DNA of 64,000 nt from Diphasiastrum complanatum. Its lineage: Eukaryota; Streptophyta; Lycopodiopsida; Lycopodiales; Lycopodiaceae. Below the pieces are notes generated by a model. It was not told where the DNA came from. It ran no database searches and was given only the letters and a program-made list of their open reading frames with translations. Location of the stretch: positions 6,058,933 through 6,122,932 of the forward strand of contig CM055093.1 of the NCBI GenBank assembly GCA_029204225.1, read 5' to 3'. This document shows positions 22,945 through 34,300 of this stretch, piece by piece; the first letter of the stretch is position 1; every line of letters begins with the position of its first letter. Both the position numbers and the translations under genes were made by a program.

Positions 22945-24857
22945 CCCACCAAGATACTCGCACCACACCTACATGTGTTTGTTCTATGGTCCCATGGCCG
23001 ATGGCAAACACAACATCACCAATAATTTTGTCATATATGGAAACTTGATTACCTATTTTTGGGCCCAATATCTCATATTAATGCCTTTTCCAAAACTTAG
23101 GTCCCCAAACAGTTGAGGTGGATAAGAGTGTTACATGTGTCTAGAACCAAGAGTGGAATACAGACACCTAGGAGTCGCCTAAAAATTTGGACCTACAATG
23201 TTAATGTTGTATATGTTGACGCTAGTGCTAAGTAATTATGTAGTAGGTAATGACCACAGGGAGGACCATTTCAAAAAATATCTGCCAATCTTGGTAGATT
23301 ATATTCAGACCTGGCCAACCCATCGCCATTACTTGTCGTAATGGATTTGTTGTCAATTTTTAGGCTTCCATTATTTCTAGAATTATGAAATGGCATAAGA
23401 ATGGAATAATTATTCTTAAAAATTAGACAATGGTAGATTATAAGAAATGACATACACCCATAATTTGCGACAAAAATGTACCACAATCCAAGAAGACAAA
23501 GGAGGAAATTATAATTGAACACTTTTAGACAACTAATTATCACTACCTATAATGTGGACATATAATTTCAATATAGTATATTATGATGCTTGTGCTAATC
23601 AAGTATGTAGCAAAAAAAAAAAGTGAAAGAGTAAATTATGATTTAACACTTTAGACAACTTATCATGGCTACCTATAAATGTGGATGTACAATGTCATTA
23701 TTATATATGATGATCTTAGTGCTCAATATTGTTGTAGCCAGAAAAAAAGGAGGATAAGTAAAGTTTAGTTCAACACTTTAAACAACTGCATATAATTACA
23801 CAAGAATTAAACATGAGCACACTTCTAACCAAATGAGAGAGAGAGAGAGGGACAAATAGAGTTTTTAGCTTGCCAATGTTGGAATTTTTGAAGAGCATTC
23901 CTACTTTACCACATGTCCATCCTTAATAGTTGAGGAGTCTTGATGTGGCTAGCATCCAAAGAGGTGGGTTGAAAATATATCATGGGTCATTTGAGTGTCA
24001 TGTGAGAGCAGGAGAGAAAGAGAGAGAGAAAGAGATAGAAAGAATGCATCACTAGATGGAGAGAAAAAACATTCCTCAGGCTGGTTGGTAAGTGTTGACA
24101 ACTTTGCCCACTATGATAGGGATCATGTCATAGAATCCCAAAATGTGTTCGTCACTTATGTGTCTTTGACAACAACATACAGAGACAAACTACTAGGTTA
24201 AGATAGTTATATTCTTTGCATGGCGTTGGCAAGAGAAAACTGACCAACCAAGGGAGGTATGCTAGTTGGCAACGTAAAGCTCATGTGGCCAATCTACAAG
24301 GATGATTTTAAACTTAGCTGCCTTTGCAAGTACCTTCTTTAATATGAAGGATCACCATTGATTAGAGGCAATCCCACATTCACTTTGAGAATGAGCTTGC
24401 CACATGAGGTGGCTTTGCCATCTACATCATCTACGAGAAAGTTAGAAGTTATATTTTTGTTATATAAGACATTGCTCCACAAGTTAAGTTGTAATGAGCA
24501 ATGCAATAAAATTGGATTTGATTGCGAGACAAACATGGTTTGTAGGATCTTAACGTTTGGTAATCTGAGTTGTAAAGACATAAAATGCTTGTAAAATAAA
24601 GTGACATAAACTGCTTGTAAAATAATAAAGTGGCCAGACAATCTCCAATTCTTTTTCTTTGGACTTTGCCATGAGCTTGGAACCACTCCAAAGAGAACCT
24701 CTCTTTGCGTATACCTAGAATATTAACCCTGTCACCGTTGGATCTTTAGAAACATTGAGATGCTGCCACGTACTTATCCAGATATACCATTGTAAAACTT
24801 CCAAGTGGCAGCTGTGACTCGTGTCCAACATCCCAATGGGCGCGCCCAAACCCCATC

Positions 24858-25053
24858 GAGAGAGAGAGAGAGAGAGAGGGGGGGGCAGAGAGAGGGAGAG
24901 GGAGGGGGAGAGGGGAGAGAGATAAAGCGAGCATAAAGAAGAAGTGAAAAGAAGCAAAAAAGAAAGAAGATCGGAAAGACAGAGGAGAGGCAGCGAGCGA
25001 GCGAGGGAGCGAAAGGAGAGAGAAGAAGCGAAAAACAGAAAGAAAAGGCGATG
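24858..25053 (+). promoter_or_regulatory. Polypurine GAGA-rich tract, XPO1 promoter/5' UTR
   Basis: About 190 bases almost free of pyrimidines: GA repeats, G-runs, then AAGAAG-type words, ending some 170 bases before the XPO1 start codon. GA/CT tracts near the transcription start are common in plant housekeeping promoters. I see no clear TATA box, so the start site is not fixed. The tract could form a triplex. Confidence 0.5.
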
Positions 25054-25119
25054 GTGTTCAATGCAAGAAGCTTTTGATGGTGTAGCAGAATGATCCTGAG
25101 CTCCGAGGCAATGCAGTAA
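25051..25119 (+). promoter_or_regulatory. Two short upstream ORFs before XPO1
   Basis: ATG at 25051 opens 8 codons ending TGA at 25077. ATG at 25090 opens 9 codons ending TAA at 25119. Both lie just before the XPO1 start and would damp translation if included in the mRNA. That depends on an unmapped transcription start and on the absence of a 5' UTR intron. Confidence 0.35.
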
Positions 25120-25222
25120 AGACGCTGTGAATTTTTCCATTTAGGTCACCATAACCTAAGCCAGAATAGTTTCTTTTACAAGCCCTAGATTATTGCTGAA
25201 TTCTGGAGGCAGCGAAAGCGAG

Positions 25223-25318
25223 ATGGCGGAAAAACTTCTTGATTTTTCGCAGCCGTTTGATGTAGTAGTTCTCGATGCTACCGTTGCGGCGTTTTACGGC
25301 ACGGGTTCGAAGGACGAG
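25223..25318 (+). CDS. XPO1: XPO1 exon 1 (residues 1-32)
   Basis: Start codon at 25223 in context GAGATGG; encodes the N-terminal [19 protein letters not shown] block. Ends GACGAG before donor GTAAAG, phase 0. Confidence 0.95.
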
Positions 25319-28300
25319 GTAAAGGACCAGATTTTTTTGGCCATAACTTCGTCAGCATTAAGGTTTCCGTCTTTTCTTTTCATTTTTTCTTGCTATTAAT
25401 GGCTAATTTCGCTAACATCATTATGTTAAATATGTACATCTTTAATTAAGCCTAGCGAAGATGGAGCTTGAGTCTACAAATGTGAACGGTGAAGCAGTCG
25501 GGACTTGAGCCTGCGTCTTTGTGGATGCAGTAACTGCTCTTATCCCACTTGACAAGAACTTCTTGTCATTTCGAGGAAACTATTGTTGGAGGATTGTTTT
25601 TCCACATGCGTTCAACAGCCTTGTGCAACTGAACCATTAGTCAGGGTCCTAGGTTTTTCTTTTTTTTGTATCAGTAGTTAATTTGCACTAGAATCATGAT
25701 GTACAAAATGTACATCCTTTATAAGGCCAAGCCAAGAAGGTGCTGAAGGCTCGGAATTTCAGGAGCACAGTAGCTGGGACTCGCACCTGCACCTTTCTGG
25801 GTGCAGGTGCGAGTCCCAGCTACTGTGCGCACCTGCACCTTTCTGGGTGCAGGTGCGCTTATCCAACTTAGTCAACTGTGAGGACAGGCACTAGTTATCA
25901 AGCGGTGCATGTTTTGTAATTCTAGGGTTTGAGATCACTGGAAAATATATATCATAGTTGCTTAACGTTTATGAAAATGCGTTCAGAAATGCGTTCTGAA
26001 CCGTGTTTCTGAAATGCAGGAGTGTTTCTCAGAGACATTTTTTTTTTGTAGGCAATATGGGTATCAGATTAAAGCTCTAATCAAGTGCATTGCATTTATG
26101 TAGCTTGTCGAGTGTTTCGGTTACAGTGTGGTCCAGTTTAGGTGCATCAATCCCTGTTGGATCCTTTCACGGATAAAAATTCAGAATGGCTTGTCATTTT
26201 ACCGCAGGATTCCAGGAAACATGGAATGTGTGCCTGTGTGTGGGGGAAGGAGGGGTGGGGGGAGAGAGAGAAAGAAAGAAAGAAAGCTTTATTAATGTAT
26301 TTTCCATGCCAAAAGGCATATAAGACTAAAGAAGTGCATGTCAAGTGTGTGGTAACCATGGGAGTGTATAAAACGTCTCCAAACTGTAATAAAGAAAACA
26401 TCTAGTACAAACTAAAAAAGACACTTATACGAGAGTGTGTGTGCATAATAATCATGTGTATATGTGTCAAGATGTAATCAATGGCTGTGAGGTAAAATGT
26501 TGGGGTGTCCCGTATAAATCTCTCCGTAGTATGAATATCTCGTGTACCATCAGAGCGACACATTGTGGGTCCTTATAGGCTATGAGAGAGCGTAGAGTGG
26601 TAGTCATGTCTCGAAACAGACAATGATATTGCCCTATGATCTCATAGTATACAAGCATCGAAAGATAAAGTGCTCCTCAGACTTCACCTCACCTAGAGAA
26701 CATAACTTGCAAATCCGCTCCTCTCTAGGAATACCATGGAATCTCCCAGTCTCAATAGCTAGCTGATGAGAAGACACCCTGAGCTGTCCCAGTGTGAATC
26801 TGAGGCAATGTGATAGCCCCGAATCCAAGTAGCGTGGCATGACCGGGGTCCTTGATGCATCCAGCTCCAAAAAATGGGTCTGGTAGAAAGCTGGCTTAAC
26901 CCCTAACTGGTTACGCCAAGTCCGCTCTAGATATGCGCGATAGAGGAATCGCCTGATATACTGATGGGTGCCTGAGGGAAGCTCTGTGATATAGATACCA
27001 AATGACTCAAGTAGGAGGTGAGATGCAGAAGAGAACCATGATAACTTGTAGCCCTAGTCATGAAGACGTTGTGAGGAGGATAGTGCAACCTGTATGTATC
27101 GTCTGTCTATCTCTGGTAACGCCTGTTTTCTTTATATACAGGTAATGAGCTGAAGAGCTGCCTCGATTTGTATAGGTGGAACTGCAAACTCGGCCAGGAG
27201 AATCTCATTTGGAACAAAAGGTTTCGCTCGAATCAACTAAGCTAGCATGGTGGTCTATAACCGTGAAAGACTGGCCCAGTGTGAAGAGGGGAGACCTGTA
27301 CACCATGCCTCTACCGCGGTGACAATGGTATCAAAGAGGCGACACTTACTGCGAGCATCTTGGATGGACTTCCGAAAGCAAAATCACTCTAGCTGAACAA
27401 GGGAGGCATGTCCCTTCCCCAGTCAAGCGGTGGCGGCCTGTCTCATGCTAAAAGTAGGACCTGAGAAAAGGACCCCCAGGTATGTGTAGGAAGGGACCAC
27501 CTCTAGAACCTTTCCACCCAAAGTAAGCATGAATGCTCGTGAAGTGTTGAAGACCATAACCTCGGTCTTCCCAATGTTCACCCCTAGGCTCCACTTGGTG
27601 CAGAACTCTGGATGCAATCTAACTGTTGCTGTAGAACCTCTCTAGTCAGTGAGACCAATACCCCATCGTCGACATAGAGGAGGATAGCAATTAGGATATC
27701 CCCAAGCCTACAACCAGTACCACCACACTGTGTAATGACTCTCTCCAACTCACTAATACACAAGCCAAATAGGACCGGTGAGAGGGAGCAACCCTACTTC
27801 ACCCCAATAGTGCTCCAAATGTGATCGGATATGCCACTAATATGCCGAAAACATCCTTGGACACGCTCATATAGTGCCATCACAGCAAGAACAATGTCGG
27901 TGGAGAAGCCGAGGTCTCAGAGTCTTGGATGAGCAGTGAGCGAGGAACAGAATCAAAGGCTTTCCTGAAGTCTACAAAACAACAGTAAACCCTCTTTCCT
28001 GTGCTTAGCCTCCTCAATCAAGGCCCGCAATGTGAAGATGTGATCTGCAGTAGAGTACTGGGCTCAAAAACCTGCCTGACCCATGGCATGTAGTCTCTTA
28101 GTCTCCGCCTCTGAGCTCATAACAGACTGTAGTATAATACCATATAGTTTTGCCAAGACATGCCCGATCATGATGGTGCGATAGTTACTCGGAATCATGG
28201 GGTCACCATTCTTATGGATGGGGTGGATAATGTTAGTGCACCAGGGTGTTGGGAAACCGGAAACAACTGCGGAGTTAAGAAGGGTGGCTATAGTGGGGGC

Positions 28301-31300
28301 GAGTAAGTCAGAGGCCTGGGAAAGGAGTTCAGACTCAAGATCTTCAATATCTCTGGCCTTGTGGGACTTCACCTTCTTAATGGCTGCAAGTACCATGTCG
28401 GATGTGAAGAAGGAGAACTTAGATGGTCGTGGAGATATAGAGATAGTTGAGTCGATAAGGACGGTATATAAGCTAGTAGTGTAATCAGTCCAAATGCGGA
28501 GGTCCTCTAGAAGAGGTGGTAGAGAGCGAGGAATGAACTCATGCCAAAAAGCGCCCGAAGAAGAACTGAAAAGAAGGTCAATAAGATGTTTTCCCTCAGA
28601 ATCATCATAGGAACGCTTCTTACGGCGGAGAACACGATGGTAGGAGCGTGGATACGTAAATAGGTTACTGACTGATGAAGAGAACGACATTCGGTATCGT
28701 ACCATGGAGGGTGCAATGGTCAAGGCTTGCGTTGAGTCTTTTGGGGATGGGGTTGGTGGGGAGGGTTAGTGATGCAGCCGTGTGGAGAGAGGTGGTGAGA
28801 AAAGCAGCCTGGGTGTCGACTAGACTGTCATGAGGAAAATGGAAGCCAAGGATTGCCGATACAGTGTAAAAGTGAAGCCAAGGATTGCCGATATAGTGGC
28901 ACGTAAGTGGGATCAAATGTGTATGTGGGTGCTCGGGTAGGCATGGGTAGTGTAGATGGATGAGTCGGTGGAAGGTGGCCGATATTGAAGGAGAGAAATG
29001 AGTGATTAGAAAGGGTGGTGGGGGAAACGTGGAAGTCAGAGACTGTGGGTATAAAGGATGGTGACCCCATGAGATAGTCAACGACACTATGTCCTCCACT
29101 GTGAGGGTGGCATGTATAACTGTCTGAATGTGGCCAGCAGGGAAAGCCATTATAAATGGCTAGCTCATGTGCCTCTCCAAACTGCAGTAGGTGCTCACCA
29201 TATGAAGTAGTAGGTGCCCAAACTATCCGCGGAGGTCCTGGTAACCCCAAGCATATCACTGTTAAGGGCACAAACCCGCAGCTGATCAACGGTGTCGAAG
29301 AACTAACATTAGAAATCACAAGATTCACCCAACTCTAAAAAGAAATCTCTAAGTTTAAAAATGACATTGGGCCTCTAGTTTTATTTTAATTACAAGGCCC
29401 AAGTCAAGAATTGATGTAGTGGCTGGCGGATGCGGAGAGAGCCCTTCTGGCGTCTACATCCGTTGTCCATCCATATTCGGATTTGATGATTGGCCAGTTG
29501 AAATTGTTGAGTGTGATCTGGTCCAGAGGAGTGCCGCATTCCGCCCATTTGGATCTTCTTGGACATGGCAGGAAATGCGCGTTCACCTGTAACTGTTGCG
29601 GACTCGTCACGTAAGCCCTGATGGCCGCAGGGTCTCTCTCAAATAACTGCTGTCGCCACTCTGGTTGTGGTTGGAGGGCGGGTAAGGCTTGCAGTTCTTT
29701 TCCCTTGATGGTGTGAGCTGAGAAGGATAACTGCCAGCCGCCTCTTGATGACTCGTGGGGATATTTGGATAAAAATTCATTGATGTTCTCCTCCATGGAT
29801 TTCGGTCTTCGGAAGGCTCGACTGGCGGATATCGTTCGTGACCCTTTGGATGATGTTGCTGGGCCTTGGCTAGTGGTTGCGCCTTGGCTCTGGTCTCGCG
29901 TCTCAGCGGCCGCATCTGTCTGCCCTTGGTCCTGGCCTTCGGACCCTTGATCTGGTTGAAAATCCCCTGCTGCCTGCTGGCTCTGGTCTTGGCTGGTACT
30001 AGCCTGTGCAGCGTCAAAATTTGGTGGCGGTGGAATTACCACGGGGGAGGGCTGGGCCTTCGTTTCCATGTATTTCTGGCATGCCTTGAGGGCTTGCTTG
30101 GCCTGGGCGAGCTCTTGCGTTGCGCTTGCCCGATACTTATTGAACTCCGCCTGGTAGCTGTTCAGGGTTTGGCTATAAATCTGCACCTGACGCCGTAGAA
30201 GAGTCATCTCTGATTGGGAAAGCGGCCTTGTGACCGGTGCAGTTTGAGCTAACCAGGCGAGCTTCTCTTCTTGTAAGGCTTTAACCTCCGTCCCCAGGCG
30301 CGTGTTCTCTGCTTCCAAAAGTGTAAGTTGCGCCTGGATGGGGGCAAGCCGTTGGGATGCTTCAGTTTGAAGCTCCCGCACCTTTGTGGAGGCCTCCGTC
30401 AGCGCTTTGGAGAGGCTTTGAATATATTTGTTTAGGCCTTCCTCCTGCTGCAACTTGGCAATCTCTTGGTGCCCTGCTTGTTCGTGTTGCTGAGCTAAAA
30501 TCAGCTCTTGTTGCAGCTTGGTGAGGTTAGCTCGCAGCTGTGTATTATTTGTTGCCAACTGTAGTACCTTGCTTTCCAGAATAGCTTTGGCTGCTACTGC
30601 ATCCAAGATGTATTTTCGTAGGGTTTGGTACGCCGTCGTTAAATCCGTGGGAGCAGTTGGTACACTGGCACTGGCAGGGGCTTGTGTTGTATCGGCCCCG
30701 ACGACTTGTGGAATTCCGTTGTCATTGTCTTCGATCAGGTTTTCATTTATCCTGATGCCATATGGGGCGGTAGGGTCAGCCCGATTTGGTGATGCTACAA
30801 AAACTGTTTGTACAAATGCGTCATCAGGCAGCGGTTGGCTGCCCTTGGCAACCTTTGGCGAAGCGGGTGGGGTGTGAGAAACTGTGGAAACAGGGGCGAG
30901 GACGGTTTGTCCAAACGAGAGGATGGGAGGAACAGTGGGGAACTGAAGGGTGGTGTGGAGTATGGAAGAAGGTGAGGATGGAGTGGAAAGTGTCTGGCGT
31001 GGAGGTGAAAAATTGATAACTTGCATCCATGCCAGAGTGTCGGGGGACAGTTGCCAATCAGAAGGGTTGAATGTGAGAGGAGCAACGATGATGGCAGGAG
31101 TAATGGAGGATGCGATGGTGATAGATGGAGCAGCGGACACTGGAAGAGAAGTAGGAGTGGTATCAACAGAAGAAACGGGGATGGAGACAGAAACAGATGT
31201 GGATGGAATAGGAAGAGAGGTAGCGACAATAGAAATTGGAGTGGGGGGTTGCACGGAAGACGAAGTGGCGGTGGTTGATGGAGTGGTTAGTGCGGCAGTG

Positions 31301-34300
31301 GAGACACGTTGTCGGGTAACAGGTGGAGATGTGGAAGTAGAGGCAGCGCCACGCATTCGTTTGCTGACCGTTGTGTTAACGACTGCAGGTTGGGAGGAGG
31401 TAGATGCTTGAGATGGTGGGTAAAGGTTAGTATGTGGCACAAGGGTAGATAGGAGGGATGAGCGTTGGAAACCGCGCACTTTCGCCTCGAGAAGTGCGCA
31501 GGCAAAGTTACACAACATGGGGCTTGCTGCGATTTGCTCACGGTTGTTGGGTTTGATGGATTTGTTAGTTCTCGAATAAGGAAGCTATGCCAGTCATATG
31601 GCACAACGGAGGGGTTAGGGAATTCCAGAAAGTATTCCACTATCTGACTCAGCAGCGTAGACTGGATTCTGTCCTTGCGAAATGTTGAAATAACCAGAAA
31701 GTTATTCAACAGATGCGCAACTGCCTGGATGACGGGTTCCGTGATAGCTTCTATCAGGTAACCATTGTTAGTCTGGATGGGAATTTCTGGTGTGGTTTGG
31801 GTGACGAAGGGTTCGATCAGAGCTTTGGCGTGGCGATGGGAGATGGGTTGACGATCATCGGACATAATGCCAACGGTGATCATCGAGTCGGTGTTAATCC
31901 TGACCTTGTACGTGGTACCTTGGTACAAGAAGTGGAAAGGAGCTTTGTCCTCGTCCCAGCTGGCGTAAGCGTGAAGGGCGAGGCCCATGTTAATCTCAGA
32001 ATGGAATAGCGCCGAGTAAAAACCCATTGCTTCAAGGAGGGGCCCGGCTGTCTGCAGCCATGGTTGGATCAAAGTGTCAGAGGGTAGAGGCCAAATTTGC
32101 GTGGCCTCAGGGATGTCACGCTGGATCACCTGTTTGGCGCCAGAGTCTTCAGAGAATGAGGACGCCATGTTAGCAATGATGATTAGTGGTCGAAAAAAAA
32201 AATCGAAAAAGTAGAAAACGGTGGAAAATGGAAGGAAACAGTAGAAAACTGAGAATAGTGAGTGTTGGATGACAATGATTGTAGTTCAGAGCGCAGATCG
32301 GTGTTTGATATGAGTAGATGACAGCTGGTAGGAAGTTTGGTTAAAAACAGAGAACTTGGTATTCTCAGTGGAAATTTCGGCAGAGCTTTGCGAGCAAAGG
32401 TGACAAATGACTCGAATTCAGCCCTTATATAGCGGAATTTAGAGTGCGTATTAGGTGAAATTCACTTTCCCTTGCTCAGTTCCACCCAAATTTTGGCAAA
32501 CACCTTCTTCACAAAATTCTAAGACCTCAGGGAAGTCTGCGAGAGTTCAGAAGGTGATTTGACTGCTATGCGAAGGTTCTGCGAGGGTTCAGGCTGTCTG
32601 CGAGGGTTCAACTCTCGTAGGAAGTGATCTCTCGCACAACTTGTTCCTGTGGTTGGAATTTCAAGATCAGACCATGTAGGCAGGCTAATTTCATTGCTCT
32701 GATTCCATTTAGGCACCTTGCGAGAGTTGGTAAGTTGATCTTGGTGCTCTGCGAGGGTTCAAAATCCTGCTTCTGGGAACTCTCGCATACACTGAAAAAT
32801 GATGATTCCTCCATCAGGAACTCTCGCAGAGATTTTCATGAATGCATCTAGGTCAGATCTGGTGGCTGTCCAATTTTCAAGAGCTATCTCCCAGGGGATC
32901 TCAAAAAATCATGAAAAAAGTGCTCCTTCAGAGTGTTTTTTGACGAGATCTTGAGATTTTCTGATTTTTAACTTTTGTAAACTGGTAATCAACTTCATCC
33001 AGGCTTGATCTGACTGTTGGTAGTGCTCTGGAAGTTCTGATGGATTCTTGGTAGTAGATCCCTCAGTCAGTCTGATGATCTGCTTCCTTTTTGACCCTAT
33101 CAGGATTTGGATCCTCCTCGGATTCTGATGGATTTCCCCGATCTTGCCAGATCTGGCTGAATCTTGATGGATTTAGCTTGATTTGGCTTGATCTCCTTAG
33201 ATCTAGCGGTAATGGCTGAGCAGATGAGCTTTGTGTAACGTGCCACCCCCCAATCTGGATCTGTCTTACTGTGGTGGCCAGTACTTGTGCAACCGGCTAC
33301 CATTGATGGGTGTGTCGAAGGGCGTCCCATCAAGCTGTTCTAAGTTCACGGCCCCATGATTAAGAATTTCCTTGATCCTATAAGGACCTTCGCCCGTGAA
33401 TTTTAACTTCCCCTTGATCGCGTTGGTTTTATACATCAAGACTAGATCTCCTGAACGAAGATCCTTCTTTTGTAATCTGTGATCATGCCAAGCCTTGCGT
33501 CTTTCCTTTTCCGCTGCCAGTGCATGCACAACTAGTAAGCGTGTTTCACGGAGTTTATGCAGAGCTTCGTGGCGTAGCTATAGAGATTTGGACTCATTAA
33601 GACGTTGCGCGGCGACAATCCTTAATGATGGAACTAAAACTCTACTGGCATCACAACATCCTGACCATATACCAATTGGAAGGGTGTTTGATCGGTGCTC
33701 CCTTTATATGCTGTCCTGAATGCCCACAGTGCAGCATGCAACTTGTGTTCCCAATCTGATCTATTAGCTTCAACTGTTTCGTTGAGCACGCTACACAGGA
33801 TCTTATTGGATGATTCTTCTTGCCCATTACCACGAGGATAATAAGGCGTACTGGTTCTGTGGATCACGAAGAATTCCTCCAACAGGACCTCGATGGTCTC
33901 GTTGATGAAATGGCTTCCGCGATCACTGATTAGTTCCACCGGGCATCCGAAGCGCACGATAATATTTTCATAAAGGAACTTGGCAGTGGTCCTAGCGTCT
34001 GCTATTCGTACTGCCTTGGCTTCGACCCATTTGGTGAGGTAGTCTGTGGCTACGATTATGTATCGAGCCTGGGAACTCCTTGCTGCAGGGTGAATTGGAC
34101 CAATATAATCCAATCCCCATTTTTCGAACGGTGCTTGGGCTAAGACTGGGTGCAGTAGATCATAGTTCAATCTCGTTGGTCTTCTTGCCCTTTGGCACAC
34201 ATCGCACTTTTTCAAGTATTCCTCTGTGTCTTTATGAATCGTTGGCCACCAACATCCTGATTGCAGGATCTTGCGAACTGTAATGTCAGATGCCAAATGA

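Noticed and set aside
24715-25140. Long - strand Leu/Ser/Pro frames
   Set aside because: Reverse of the polypurine tract upstream of XPO1; no family similarity.
25193-25399. XPO1 start at the upstream TTG-led frame (25193) instead of ATG at 25223
   Set aside because: No ATG there; homology and the strong ATG context support 25223.
25803-25890. Functional tRNA gene on the - strand
   Set aside because: A- and B-box-like words are present but the acceptor stem does not pair and the middle is a foldback; SINE remnant instead.
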